Assembly (NCBI GenBank): GCA_037179335.1
Contig: JAKZHN010000035.1
Coordinates: 62,001 to 126,000, forward strand
DNA from: Cyclaneusma minus
Taxonomy: Eukaryota > Ascomycota > Leotiomycetes > Marthamycetales > Marthamycetaceae
Reading direction: 5' to 3'
DNA length: 64,000 bases
A program made the translations under genes and the position numbers. Below are positions 11,358 through 22,433 of this stretch, in pieces. The notes under the pieces were generated by a model. The model was not told the DNA's origin. It was given only the letters and a program-made list of their open reading frames with translations, and did not search any database. Numbering within the stretch: position 1 is the stretch's first letter; every line of letters begins with the position of its first letter.

Positions 11358-12278
11358 GGGGAAAAGCATTAAGCAAAACTAATTATCGAATTTTGAGGGC
11401 AAGGTGTGTTTAGCGATGGCGCTTGGCGGTAATTTCCAAACAAACTACTGGGCGGTATACGAGTTGCCTGGAATTAGGTCTTAATAAATAGTAATATAGC
11501 TGTTTATAGCAGTACTGCCTTGGTCTTCGATGACTCATAATGTGTCACTGTAGCACTTGACTGGTGCCATATAAGGTATAGTAAACACTCCTAGAGATAT
11601 TCTACGTAGCGGGAAAAGGTTCCTTCATTAACTTCAAGTCAACCTGGCAGCCTCAACTTCAACTCCAAGCCCAGCTTCACTTCAGATTCAAGCGCAGCTT
11701 CAACTTGGCAGCTTCCACCTGGCAGCTTCAACCTGGCATCTTCAACTTCATGCCGGCAACTTCAACTTCAAGCTGGCAGCTTCAACTTGGCTACTTCAAG
11801 TTCAGGCTCAAGCGCAACTTCAAGCGCAACTTCACCGTGACAAAGTCAACTTCAAGCGCAGCTTTAAATTCAAGAGCAACTGCAACTTCAACTTGACAAC
11901 TTCGAGTTCAAGTTCAAATTCAAGTTCAAGTTCTACCGCCACACGCTGATCGCAGGAGGGGGACGTAGACTTGTTTCGTCCTCGATTCCGCTGTATGTTC
12001 TCGGGGGTCTTTAAAGGGTTCGGTCACAAATTCAGGCACATGTGAGTCGTGACATCAATGGGAGTTCCGATACAATTGAGGATTCCTTCCACTCGGCACC
12101 CAAGGTGACAGCCTAACTGTTTGAGTTTCTCGAACTCGAGCATACAAGCAACAAGCTATGTTCCAAGACCAACGCCATTTCCGCCACTTGTGGCTCGCTA
12201 ACAAAAAATCAAGACCATGTTTGGAATGCCGCCTTGTGCGGTCCAAACCCCGTGCTGTTCAAACAGACAACAAACACA
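11358..12278. other. Intergenic stretch containing repeat cluster B
   Basis: Between the 3' ends of two convergent genes. Apart from the repeat array at about 11.63-11.94 kb I see only short ORFs created by that array. Confidence 0.5.
11630..11940. repeat. Imperfect TTCAAG/CAGCTTCAA simple repeat, cluster B
   Basis: Degenerate units such as TTCAACTTGGCAGC, CTGGCAGCTTCAACC and TTCAAGCGCAACTTC recur for about 300 bases, ending in TTCAAGTTCAAATTCAAG. The vocabulary is the same as cluster A near 0.72-0.93 kb, in the same orientation. The two arrays flank 10.7 kb that holds the MFS pseudogene, the mucin and the protease-like gene. Confidence 0.8.
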
Positions 12279-13339
12279 TCAATACGTTGCCCCGGTTTTG
12301 GCGCCCCAAGCCTCGTCAACCCCTTCATCGGTCCCTGCCGCACCGACAATAAACTCTAATACGCGGCTAACCCGTTCGTTCAGAATGCCAGCTCGTCCTT
12401 CGTTCGGCATTACGGAAAGACCTGCAGCCTGCAGCCCCGCAACCTTGGCTCTCCACGCCTTCTCCTCGCGCTGCTTCAAAGCGCGATCAACTCGCATCGG
12501 CACAGCCAAAGAGACTCGCACCAAGTGAATGGTCAGACGCGTGCGTCCGACAACGTCCAGATAGCCGAGAGCCATCAGGCGTTTGCGTACGCGATCTATC
12601 CGGCCAAGCTCGACGTAGATCAGTAATGCGCACGTGCGGGTGGTCAAGACCAACTCGCGGATTCGGATGAAGCTCTTTTCGACGCTTATAATAACCTCCT
12701 TGCTCAGGAGGTTTGGATATCGATTGCTCAGGGATTGGAGCCATGCTCGGACGATCTCAAAGTCGCCGGCTAGGAACTCGTTTAGGATGGTTTCGACGGC
12801 ATTGCGGAAGGTGTGCTCCCCGCCGAGGAAGTTCGTCTTCTCTGGGAGCTGGGCAGATGTTGGCTTGCTCGCTCTGTCATAGGTGCGCCGTGAACTGGGC
12901 GATTTCAGGATGTCAAAGGCGAAACCTAGGCGTTGGAAGGCACTGTAGCAGCGTCAGCCATATGCTTTAAAGTTGATATTCCATTGAGAATATACCTCGT
13001 TGAGAGCGGGTGATGAGGAAAGCGGTCCGGATGGCAGATTCTCGAGCGCGAGAGATAGCATGACCGCAGCTCTGAGGGCGATGACGAGCGCGATGCTCCG
13101 AGGATCTTGTACAACTGTATCGTTCATATATTAGCACGGTCTTCATGTTACATGGTACAACGGTGTCAGTTCAGGCTTACATCTTCCGTTTCCAGTATTT
13201 CTAGGTTGATCCCCGCGCGTCAGCATTTTCAGCAAGTATCACATGCGAGGAGGAATTGGCAGGTAGAGGGTTGCAAACCTTTGATAACTTGGTCCTTGAT
13301 CTCAGCGCGCGAACTCCGCTCATTCTCGTCATCGGACAT
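12279..13339 (-). CDS. J-domain (DnaJ-type) co-chaperone, 287 aa
   Basis: Four exons on the minus strand: 13339-13279, 13200-13181, 13114-12996 and 12942-12279; every join keeps the frame. The product starts MSDDENERSSRAEIKDQVIK and the J domain spans about residues 27-95, with LYKILGAS at its start, the HPD tripeptide at residues 55-57, and AFQRLGFAFDILKSPSSRR across the last intron. HPD is the element that stimulates Hsp70 ATPase. No zinc-finger or Gly/Phe region follows, so it is a class C J-protein; the C-terminal two thirds are basic and predicted helical, with no family I can name. No signal peptide or membrane helix is seen, so it is probably cytosolic or nuclear. Exon 2 is only 20 bases. 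The start lies 665 bases from the divergent FIG4 gene. Confidence 0.8.
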
Positions 13340-14004
13340 GTCGGGACAGCAGAGGCATCACTTGGAACGACGACAGTCGAGGGCAGCGGGAAGTATGGTC
13401 AGCATAATGGGAACATATGCGTGACAGCTGCTGTGTGGCGGACGACGGCCAGGCCGCAAGACACAACGAGAGCGATTGACTTGTCGAGGCCTTTCGGGGG
13501 GAAGGGGGTGGAAGAGCAACTAGCAGGACGGTGGAGATTGAAGCATTTTCAGCCTCTCCGCTGGACAAGAAGAGGGCAACATAATTTTCTTTTAGTCAGA
13601 TCCCGGTACTTGTTCAGTACTCTGTGCCAAAATTGCTTGTGACGATAACGTCTTCACATGCAACTGCAAGCATGTGACTGCTAAGAAACTTTGACAGTCG
13701 CCGACGCTGCCGATCGCGAATTTCTATGTGGGGCCTATTTCTGAGCCCGGGTGTGATTGGCTACTCGCATCGCCTCGTTCTCGGCCCCATCCGAGACGTG
13801 AGACCGCCACCATCCAGCAACGTCACTGTCGCGATCTCCGTGTCGCCCAAAGTACAGCCGCGAGACGTCCTCGGGGACGAGCACTCAGCCCGACGTCGTC
13901 TCAATTGGCGCCAGGGAAACACTACCGATCGAATCCTTCCCCGGATCCGAGTCGAATGGATCACTAAGCTCCATCTGCCACGCTCTTGACCTCTCCCGCT
14001 CCAC
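13340..14004. other. Divergent promoter region, J-protein / FIG4
   Basis: A 665-base spacer between two outward-reading genes. ORFs at 13726-13989 and 13761-14192 lie in mutually conflicting frames and have no family match. No other element was recognised. Confidence 0.4.
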
Positions 14005-17000
14005 ATGGCCGACCAAGACGACCCCGCGGTCCAGCGCGGCCGCTCGCCAGGCCATTCCGGGCGTGCGAGTGTCTCGTCCACCGATAATATTTCAGTTGGG
14101 ACGTCTGCCATGACATCGCCCTTGACTGCCGACTTCAAACCACCAGAGACGGAAACACCCACTGCCCCAGTCTTCCCTTTGCTGAACAACAATCCGCCGG
14201 CCGTGCCAGAGGCCTCAAAGAAGGCCGGTGCTGGCCTGCCGGTGCAGGACTATGGCAACGACGAAGAGCCATCCGTGGCGAAGCCCTTTCAGCGGACTGC
14301 CAGCCCCTCGGAAGAGCTGAACAAGAGGAACGTAGGCGCAGAGTACGAAAAGGTTGGCGACCAAGGATGCTGCAAGATGCACAAGTACTCCTTCTACGAG
14401 ACTGCCAGCCGCTATTATATCGTCGGCGCCGATGTCATGGACTTGCGCTTTCGAATCCTCAAGATTGATCGCACCGCCGACATAGGAAACTTGTCGGTGG
14501 CTGAGGACGACATTGTCTACACGAAGAAGGAAACGTCGCAGCTCCTCAATGCGATCGACGATGGCAATAAAAGCTCCGGAGGCTTGAAGCTCAAATGCGC
14601 CATGTGGGGCCTCTTGGGCTTCATTCGCTTTACAGGCACTTATTATATGCTCATCATCACCAAGCGAAGTCAAGTGGCTATGATTGGAGGTCATTACATC
14701 TACCAAATCGACGGGACTGAGTTGGTTCCTCTTACGACTACTGCCACGTCAAAGTTCAAGTCCGATAATCGCAGTGCTGAGGAGGCCAGGTTCATTGCTA
14801 TCCTCAACAATCTGGACCTCTCTCGCTCCTTTTATTTTAGTTACTCTTATGATATCACGCGCACATTGCAACACAACATCTCCAAGGAACGTGATGCTCT
14901 GCGCCAGGGACTCCCGTACCCGCACCCGCAGGACTACAATGCTATGTTTGTGTGGAACAGTTACTTGCTCCAGCCTGCTTCTGAGGCTCTGTCGTATCCA
15001 ACTGACTGGTGCCTACCCATCATTCACGGCTATATTGATCAAGCTGCTCTTTCAGTATACGGAAGAACAGTGTACATCACAATCATTGCTAGACGCTCTA
15101 GATTTTTTGCCGGCGCTCGTTTTCTGAAGCGGGGAGCCAATGATCTGGGATATGTGGCCAACGATGTTGAAACAGAGCAAATTGTGTCCGAGGCGTTGAC
15201 AACCTCGTTCCATGCTCCGGGACCTAGACTCTTTGCAAACCCCAGCTACACGTCTTATGTCCAGCATCGAGGAAGTATTCCACTATACTGGACCCAAGAT
15301 AATACTGGCGTAACACCAAAACCGCCCATCGAACTCAACTTGGTTGATCCATTCTACAGCGCTGCTGCACTGCATTTTGACAACCTCTTTGAGCGATACG
15401 GAGCCCCCATCTATGTTCTTAACTTGGTCAAAGCCAAAGAAAAGCAACCCCGAGAATCCAAGCTTCTCAAGGAATTCACCAAAGCCATCAATTATCTCAA
15501 CCAGTTCCTTCCCGATGACAAGAAGATCATCCATAAGGCCTGGGACATGAGCCGTGCATCCAAAAGCCGCAGTGAGGACGTGATTGGAACGCTTGAGGCT
15601 ATAGCTGAAGAAGTTGTTACAACCACAGGCTTCTTCCGGAATGGGGATGGCAAGACGGTCATGCCGACTATGCAAAACGGAGTTGCGAGGACCAACTGTA
15701 TTGACTGCCTGGACCGAACCAATGCAGCCCAGTTTGTCATCGGTAAAAGAGCACTAGGACACCAGCTGTACGCTCTGGGAGTTACGTCTACTACTGCTGT
15801 AGACTATGACACGGACGCTGTGAACCTGTTCACACATATGTATCACGACCATGGCGACACGATTGCAGTTCAGTACGGTGGCTCCCAACTGGTCAATACG
15901 ATGGAGACATATCGGAAGATCAACCAGTGGACCAGTCATTCAAGAGACATGGTGGAAAGTTTCAAACGCTATTACAACAACTCGTTCCTGGATGCTCAGC
16001 GTCAAGAGGCTTACAATCTGTTCCTTGGCAACTACATCTTTGCCCACGGACAGCCTATGCTGTGGGATCTTGCAACCGACTACTATCTACACCACTCCGA
16101 TCCGCGAAGTTTTGCTGAGAAAATGAAGAGCCGGCGGAACTACATCCAGTGGTACAATCCAGAATTTTTGAAAACCAAGGAGCTACTCCCCTATGTTGCA
16201 CCACGGGGCGAAATCCGATGCAAATCCCTGGCATTCTTTGACGACTACTGGCTCGAATACTACAAGCCTCTCGCCCTTTCATCTCTCCTCAAGGTCTTCT
16301 CTTTCAAGATGAATTCCACTTTAACATACATTCCCTTCAAGTCAACCCAAGAAGGACGTTACGACCTAAGCCCATTCCGAGTACGCACAACCATGGAAGA
16401 CGACAAATCCGACAAGAAGAAAACCAAAAAAGGCGTCACGATCATGGACCCGCACGAAGAATCCGCAAAAGAGATTACAGAGCTGAAGAATATCAAAGAA
16501 CCAGACCTCGCCGACGACGCAGCATCTATCCGCTCAAACACTACCACCGCCACAACCGGCACGACAGTAAAGCGTATCTCCATCCAACGCTGGCTCGCTC
16601 CCTCAGGCGAGAAAGAAAAAGGCTCACACGGAATCATGAAAGAGCCGTACGCGCTCCCCCACATGACCGGCGTTTCTCACAGCAAGCCCAAACTCACTTC
16701 TCGAGACAAGACCAAAGCCGCGCAATGGACCTTCGCCCAAATGGTTTCCGAATCGCTCAATCCCTCCGTCACATCGCACGAAGCCGAAGACTACTCGCGC
16801 TACATCAGCCATCCACAGCATCTCCCGCTCGTCGTGTCTACCGAAACGCCTACCGTAGACGTGAATTCCGAATATGCGGATTATGTGAATCATTTGCATG
16901 GCGACTGGCAAGTTCCGGCGATTGTGAATATGGGTTTTGAGAAGGGGGTGGAGGGGGCGAATGAGGAGGATTTGGCCGAGTATGTGGATTTTTTGACGGT

Positions 17001-17112
17001 GCCGGAGAATCCATTGACGGTTAGGGAGGAGGATGGGGGAAAGAAGAGGTATAAGGCGTATCGGAAGTGGCTGAGGGGGAAGAGTCTGTTTAAGCAGCAG
17101 CCGGTGGATTGA
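14005..17112 (+). CDS. FIG4: FIG4-type SAC-domain polyphosphoinositide phosphatase
   Basis: Single exon, 1035 aa. After a disordered N-terminus of about 115 residues, the SAC domain begins near residue 125 (KYSFYETASRYYIVGAD) and runs to about residue 610. The catalytic P-loop RTNCIDCLDRTN is present with Cys565, Arg571 and Thr572, matching the CX5R(T/S) signature of Sac phosphatases. The sequence order (MGLLGFIRFTGTYYMLIIT-like region, YIYQIDGTELVPL, DDLDLSRSFYFSYSYDITRT-like region) and the absence of C-terminal membrane helices fit Fig4 rather than Sac1, which is shorter and ER-anchored. In yeast Fig4 removes the 5-phosphate from PI(3,5)P2 on vacuole/endosome membranes in a complex with Vac14 and Fab1, and also promotes its synthesis. 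The C-terminal 250 residues are Fig4-like and partly low-complexity. I chose the ATG closest to conserved sequence. Confidence 0.9.
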   Translation: MADQDDPAVQRGRSPGHSGRASVSSTDNISVGTSAMTSPLTADFKPPETETPTAPVFPLLNNNPPAVPEASKKAGAGLPVQDYGNDEEPSVAKPFQRTASPSEELNKRNVGAEYEKVGDQGCCKMHKYSFYETASRYYIVGADVMDLRFRILKIDRTADIGNLSVAEDDIVYTKKETSQLLNAIDDGNKSSGGLKLKCAMWGLLGFIRFTGTYYMLIITKRSQVAMIGGHYIYQIDGTELVPLTTTATSKFKSDNRSAEEARFIAILNNLDLSRSFYFSYSYDITRTLQHNISKERDALRQGLPYPHPQDYNAMFVWNSYLLQPASEALSYPTDWCLPIIHGYIDQAALSVYGRTVYITIIARRSRFFAGARFLKRGANDLGYVANDVETEQIVSEALTTSFHAPGPRLFANPSYTSYVQHRGSIPLYWTQDNTGVTPKPPIELNLVDPFYSAAALHFDNLFERYGAPIYVLNLVKAKEKQPRESKLLKEFTKAINYLNQFLPDDKKIIHKAWDMSRASKSRSEDVIGTLEAIAEEVVTTTGFFRNGDGKTVMPTMQNGVARTNCIDCLDRTNAAQFVIGKRALGHQLYALGVTSTTAVDYDTDAVNLFTHMYHDHGDTIAVQYGGSQLVNTMETYRKINQWTSHSRDMVESFKRYYNNSFLDAQRQEAYNLFLGNYIFAHGQPMLWDLATDYYLHHSDPRSFAEKMKSRRNYIQWYNPEFLKTKELLPYVAPRGEIRCKSLAFFDDYWLEYYKPLALSSLLKVFSFKMNSTLTYIPFKSTQEGRYDLSPFRVRTTMEDDKSDKKKTKKGVTIMDPHEESAKEITELKNIKEPDLADDAASIRSNTTTATTGTTVKRISIQRWLAPSGEKEKGSHGIMKEPYALPHMTGVSHSKPKLTSRDKTKAAQWTFAQMVSESLNPSVTSHEAEDYSRYISHPQHLPLVVSTETPTVDVNSEYADYVNHLHGDWQVPAIVNMGFEKGVEGANEEDLAEYVDFLTVPENPLTVREEDGGKKRYKAYRKWLRGKSLFKQQPVD

Positions 17113-17556
17113 GGAGGAGGATTGGCGGGGAAGGGGGGGTAGGCTTGGGGTTGTGTGGTTATTTGCTTTATTGGGCCACTGTCATCACCGAATTTCATCA
17201 GTTCACCGAGCCTACAGACCTCTGTCATCTCTTATATGCTCTGTCATCAAACAAGGATATTCCAGTAGGAAGTGCAGGAGTGGTCTCAATTAAGGGGCAA
17301 CTTCTCGATTCATACCACATTAATTGTCGATGACTGAACTACCCTGATTGGATCTACGACCATCAATCTGAACTTGGAGTAAGGGATCATGGGTGTTCCT
17401 CTCATAGCAGGAGATATCATTGCCAGCCTTCAATGCTAGCAGAGTTCAGCAAGCTGGGGCCTGCTATCTATCTGCTGCCCCGCGAATCTTTTGCGATTCA
17501 TGATTCATCCGCACCACGACCTGCATTCCTCTACATCTGTAACATCTCATTACCTA
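17113..17556. other. Convergent intergenic, FIG4 / TTI2
   Basis: The 3' flanks of two convergent genes meet here. No element was recognised. Confidence 0.4.
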
Positions 17557-19476
17557 TCAAGCTTTCGCTTGAAAGACCTGAGCAAGATCTGGTTCCGCAG
17601 CCGTCAATGCCTCCACATCACCAGACAAGTCCACAGAACTAGCCAAAAGCATCCCCGCCGTCTTCAGCGCCTGCTTCAGTACCTCTTTCTGCTCGCTCTT
17701 AGCTCCCATCTCTTCCTCACCAAGCGCCAACCAGCACATAGCTAGTCCCTGCACAAGCGGGATTCGATTCTGCGGTTCGCCTAGTCGGGGCCAGCAGTTC
17801 AAAATGGTCGTTTGGACGGTCTTGGCGCATGCTTGTAAGAGCTGCATGTTTGCTGTTCCGAAGGGATTGGAGAGGATGGATGATAGCATTGGTATGATGT
17901 CCTATGAAAAAACAAATTGGTGTTAGTCGTGTTAGGAAGACTGATATTGATATGGGGAGGGGAGGGGAGGAGATGAAGAAAAGGGGCTGGACATAGATAC
18001 CTTCAAGTGCTTAACAGCATGTATTCCCATTCTCTCCACCAAGCTGTCTAGTTGTGTGATCAACACTGTAACGATCTTCGGATGACTCTCGCCTACGTGT
18101 GCAAAGCCGGACAGCACGCCATCGCGCATAATCCTATCCAGCGCTTTTACTCTCTGGATTCCCAACATTCCCGCCTTCCCATCATCTCTCTTGCCCCCTT
18201 TTCCTGCATCATTGTCGGCAAATCGACACAATGCTAGTTCCATTAAGGCTGGATAAGCTTCGTTCAACAGCATCATCGAATCCTGTACTTCGGTAATGCT
18301 GGGTAGGAAATGCAATGTGGGCGCTACGGCGTCTTCAAACACATCGCCTAGGCCAGTTTGTTGTAGCATTTTTGGGGGGACTCTGGAGAGGAATGTGCGG
18401 AGTGTGGAGAGGCCGTGAAGGCGTACAGGCGTGCTGGTGGAGTCGAGGAGGGTGAGGAGGGGTGGGATGAGGAGGGGCCAGTTGGTGGTGATGAATTCTG
18501 CGTCTGCGAGGGAGATGGTGTAGCGGAGGATGGAGAGGGAGGCCGGTGAGGCGTGTTTCCAGGGCTTGGAAGATGTGTCGAAGGGCGAGGTGCGGAGGGG
18601 TGGGGGAACCGGGGCGATGGATTTGCGGCCTGCGGGCGTGATGGTGGAGGGCTTGGAAGAGGCGAAGAGGGGGCGGAGGTAGCCTTTGAGCACGTGAGAG
18701 GCGAGGAATGAGGGGGTGATGTAGGATTGGTGGGTTTGTAGGAGTGTTGAGGCGGACGAGAAGGAGGAGAGGATGGTCCAGGGGTCGCTGAGGTCGGTGA
18801 AAGCTAGTAGGGCTAACAGGACGTCTAGGTTCTCAAATGCTCTGCTTGAGAGGCCTTGATCGGAGATCTTTTGCAGGCATGATAGGCCGACCGAGAATTC
18901 CAGCCTTTTGCGGTTTTGGGACTGCTTTCGAGAATCAGACGACTTGTCTGTGTGTCTGTTAGCTTGTGTAAAATTCGGATACGGAGAGAAACATACCGGC
19001 TAGGTCTTCATCATCCCAGGCAAATTCCTCTCCTGGAACTATGACTTTCGCAATCCAACTACTCAATTTGTAGACATACACCTCGTCATTTTGTTCTCTG
19101 TCCAGACGTTCCGGTAGCTCGAGACAGCTGTGCAGAACGACTAGCTCGTCAAATGGCTATAACACATAATCAACACCATAATTCCGAATTATCCGAGGAC
19201 CCACACGATGCAAAAATGATTTTGGTGTCCGTAAAGGGGCTGTAGAAAGAGCTTACAGCGTCGTCACGTGCCGTCGCGGTTAACTCGCAAAGCGACTTCA
19301 GGTCGTAGCGATCCGGGACACCTGCAACGTTGTCCATCAGCCACCAACTCATCGATATTCAATATTCCTCAAACAATACATCCGCCTGACTCACTACTTG
19401 GGAGTAATTTCGGCAACTCCGCGTTGAATACTGCAGGTCGCAGAGACGCGGCTGCATCTCGCGCTGCAGAGAACAT
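17557..19476 (-). CDS. TTI2: TTI2, TTT complex (Tel2-Tti1-Tti2) HEAT-repeat subunit
   Basis: Five exons on the minus strand: 19476-19395, 19321-19257, 19156-18997, 18947-18001 and 17901-17557; the joins are in frame and give 532 aa. The short N-terminal exons encode MFSAARDAAASLRPAVFNAE, and the body is all-helical HEAT-like sequence, including TILRYTISLADAEF-like and TLLDSTSTPVRLHGLSTLRT segments typical of the Tti2 family, and a conserved block near HPKIVTVLITQLDSLVERMG. The TTT complex with Hsp90/R2TP stabilises newly made PIKK kinases (TOR, ATM/Tel1, ATR/Mec1). The family call rests on recognising the Tti2 core; the five-exon structure rests on splice-border and frame continuity. Confidence 0.8.
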
Positions 19477-20009
19477 TTTGGATGTGTTTGTCAGACCACT
19501 GATGATGATTGTGGGTTTAGAGATTCGTCGATACAATCGAATATCAATCGGCCATCTCGTAGCAACACTTCGGACTTTGTCTGCGTCGCAAAACTTTGGA
19601 TTTTCTTCGTTGATGGAATTTGGAGGAAGTTCTGAGAGCGCGTTGCCGCGAAAGTCAGAGACGCGGTCACGTGGTCTAGTTTGCCTGCGAGAATAGCGGT
19701 TTCTTCTAAGTCTCCGTACCCGTCAATATAGACTATAGCCGTTGATTCTGAAGTTTTTAAAAGAATGCTACGACTTGGTTCATGAATTTTTGGTGGACGG
19801 CTGAGATCAACACCGAAGAGTGAAGGTGTACGCCTTGCTTCATGTGGCTCCTCCACGTTCATACGACAGCCCGTATCCAATTTATCTTTCAGGTTATTTA
19901 CTTTGTTCGAGTTCGGCACTTCAAAAGAATAGTAGAGTACTGCGCAATTGTGGGTATCATTGGTATCAAAGCAGGCAGACACGACCTCAGCGGTCTAACT
20001 CCCCTCCCC
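19477..20009. other. Spacer between TTI2 start and CCA1 stop
   Basis: The minus strand is open from about 19982 to 19491 (123 codons from the first in-frame ATG at 19862), ending 14 bases before the TTI2 ATG. It resembles no family and sits where the TTI2 promoter and 5' UTR should be, so I do not call it a gene. Confidence 0.35.
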
Positions 20010-21843
20010 TCACTTCGTCTTCTGCTTCTTCTTCTTGTTCCCCTGGGCCTGCTTTTCGATCAAGGCCGAAATTCCCAACTCATCATAGTGCTTCTTCACT
20101 TCTTCAACCGCACCTTTCGGATCCGTCTCTCTCGGATTCCTAAACTGCCACGCCAGGCAAATTTCCAGAGCTTTCATCATCCACGGGCCTGCTGGTGCCT
20201 CCAGAGCCTTTCGTAACTCGTTACCGTCGAGAGGAGGTTTGAGCGAGGGAGCATCCATGAGGTCCATCTCTTGCAAGTGATCCAGAAACAACTTCCAGCG
20301 AGCAAAAACATCCTGGTAGTCTATGATGACACGTCAGCGAGCGGTACACGTATGGAGGAATCGGAATCGGAATCGACTTACTGGTTTCTGTTGATTGCAT
20401 GGCGTCTGCCATGATGGCAAGTAGAACCTGGAGTCTCCAACGACCACCCGCCGAGTCCCAGCGTCGTATTGCCATTCCGAGAGTGTCTCTCTCCTTCATG
20501 GCCGGTCCCTTCGACTCGACAATCCGCATGAAACTTGTAATCTCGGAATAATTCCTGAATGCGCCTGTGACAACGTCGCAGATTCGATTACTAGCTTTGA
20601 TTCCTTCCCTAGCCGCTAGAGTGGCGAATGGTAGAGGTCTCTTGCCGTTCCCCCTGTACGGGGGTTCTATGGCTTGGGTCGTCCATGGAGTGAGAGAAGC
20701 AAGAACCCAAGCAAGATACTTCTCTTGGTCCTCTCGGACCAAAACATTGTATAACGAGCTGGGGGATTCGTCCTGGCTCATTTCCTCAAGGCAGTCATAG
20801 GCAACGCTCCACCGATCAATAGGCGGTTGTGGAACTTGCTGATTTGATGGATCTGTGAAAATGGTACTGTAGACTCCCAAGCGATTAATGAGCTGCAAAG
20901 CAGTTCGAGGGTTGCGGTCTATAATATTAAGTCAGTTTGACGTCGGAATTTCTGGTACGGTAGGCGTACCTGTGAGCATTTTCTCGATTTCAACTCCCAC
21001 TCTTTCTCTACTAATCTTCAATTTCAAGGCCTCCATTATGGCAGGCTCTGCCATTGAAGCTTCAGTAGTGGGAGCAATACTGAAACCAAACCGGCTGGCG
21101 AATCTGATCAGACGTAGAACCCTCAGGGGGTCGTCGATAAATGTCTGGTACGGCTCGAGGGGTGTTCGGATAACGTGAGCATCGAGATCCGCCAAACCCC
21201 CAGTAAGATCCTCAACCTCGCCATTATGAAGATTGTAGAAAAGGGCATTGATCGTAGCATCTCTCCGTAAAGCATCATCCAAGGCAGTACCGAATTCCAT
21301 CTGAGGATTCCGGCTGTCGTCGGCATAAGTTTCCTTTCTCAGATTGACAAAGTCCACATCGAGAGCCAGAAGACGAATGGTGGTCGTCTCCAGGTGTTTC
21401 GACTTTTCCGGATTCGCAGCGATCTTGTGGAGGTTTCCAATGTCTTCGGGTTGGAGAGCATGCTTCTGCACGTTTTGCTCGGCTTCCATAAACTCTTGGA
21501 GCTTCATGCTGAAAGCATAGCCGGTCATGGCGTTGATGGCAGTATCGATATCATGACTTTGAAGGCCCAGCAGCTTGTCACGCACCCATCCACCGGCCCA
21601 GCGCAGCACCAGAGGCTCCTTCACGTCTCCAGATTCATCGACGAAGCGGGCGACGTCTAGAAGGAGATTTCGCAGTCGGGTCTCCCGCTCGTCGAGCTCG
21701 ATGCGGGCAGGCATGGCAGCAGTTCTGTGGAATGGCCTGGCTGCGATTTTCCAAGAAGCTCTCTGCACCCGGAAGTTGATTCTGGGCAAGATTTTTCGGA
21801 GCATGTGGTTTGCGTTTTGAAGTTTGAGCGAACACCTAGTCAT
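20010..21843 (-). CDS. CCA1: tRNA nucleotidyltransferase (CCA-adding enzyme)
   Basis: Three exons: 21843-20970, 20918-20382 and 20320-20010; 573 aa. It adds the 3' CCA to nuclear and mitochondrial tRNAs. Class II nucleotidyltransferase motifs are clear: VLRWAGGWVRDKLLG and SHDIDTAIN (metal-binding acidic pair), the RRDATINALFYN motif, EDLTGGLADLDAHVIRTP, and DPLRVLRLIRFASRFGF, followed by the helical body and tail domains. The first 43 residues are basic and Ser/Arg-rich (LRKILPRINFRVQRASWK), like a mitochondrial presequence. In-frame Met at 1, 14 and 44 offer alternative starts, a known way for yeast Cca1 to supply mitochondria, cytosol and nucleus from one gene. The C-terminus ends in a Lys-rich KKKKQKTK. 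Confidence 0.92.
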
Positions 21844-22433
21844 AAAAGTTGCGGAAGCTAGCCTCGCCTTCTCTCCAGCCTTGCAGCTTGAGCTTCACGG
21901 CGCCGACAGCGACCGAGTTGGCAACAGCGAGCTGTGACGGTGAGGCACTCGGAGGAACGAGACGGATGCCGGGAGGAGCCAATCCAATGAATCTCAATAT
22001 TTATTTGAATCCACAAGCCGTTTGTTGAATGGGAATTCTCGTTTTATCTGACAGCTAGTGACAGACACTCTAAATTACAATTGAACTGATAAAATCAGGC
22101 AAGAATCATATCGTCGTCCTTCATTAAACACTACAAAATCTGTACAGTATAAATGTATACAACCGGCAGCACAGCAGCTCACCGGTCGATTCCCACGGCA
22201 AGCCTAGTCAACTGAAGTAAGCCATCGGCGTACCCACGACTGGGTCGCAAAGCCCTGCCTTTCCAACAGTCGACTGTTTGGATGATACCTCGGCGAGGTA
22301 GATACCAAGCTGGCTGTATCGCGGTTTGAGGAAGCGTATAGCTGCTAAGACGAACCTCTATGCTGCACTAGCGAGGCCCGTCCCGCCCCATCGCTCTAAT
22401 ATAGACAAAGAATCGATCATCGACTCCACATCC
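21844..22433. other. Intergenic, CCA1 promoter side
   Basis: Contains the CCA1 promoter and the 3' flank of the mannosyltransferase gene. Nothing else was recognised. Confidence 0.4.

Noticed and set aside
19491..19862. 123-codon ORF between CCA1 and TTI2
   Set aside because: It ends 14 bases before the TTI2 ATG, lacks a recognisable family, and is best explained as an open TTI2 leader; RNA data could reverse this.
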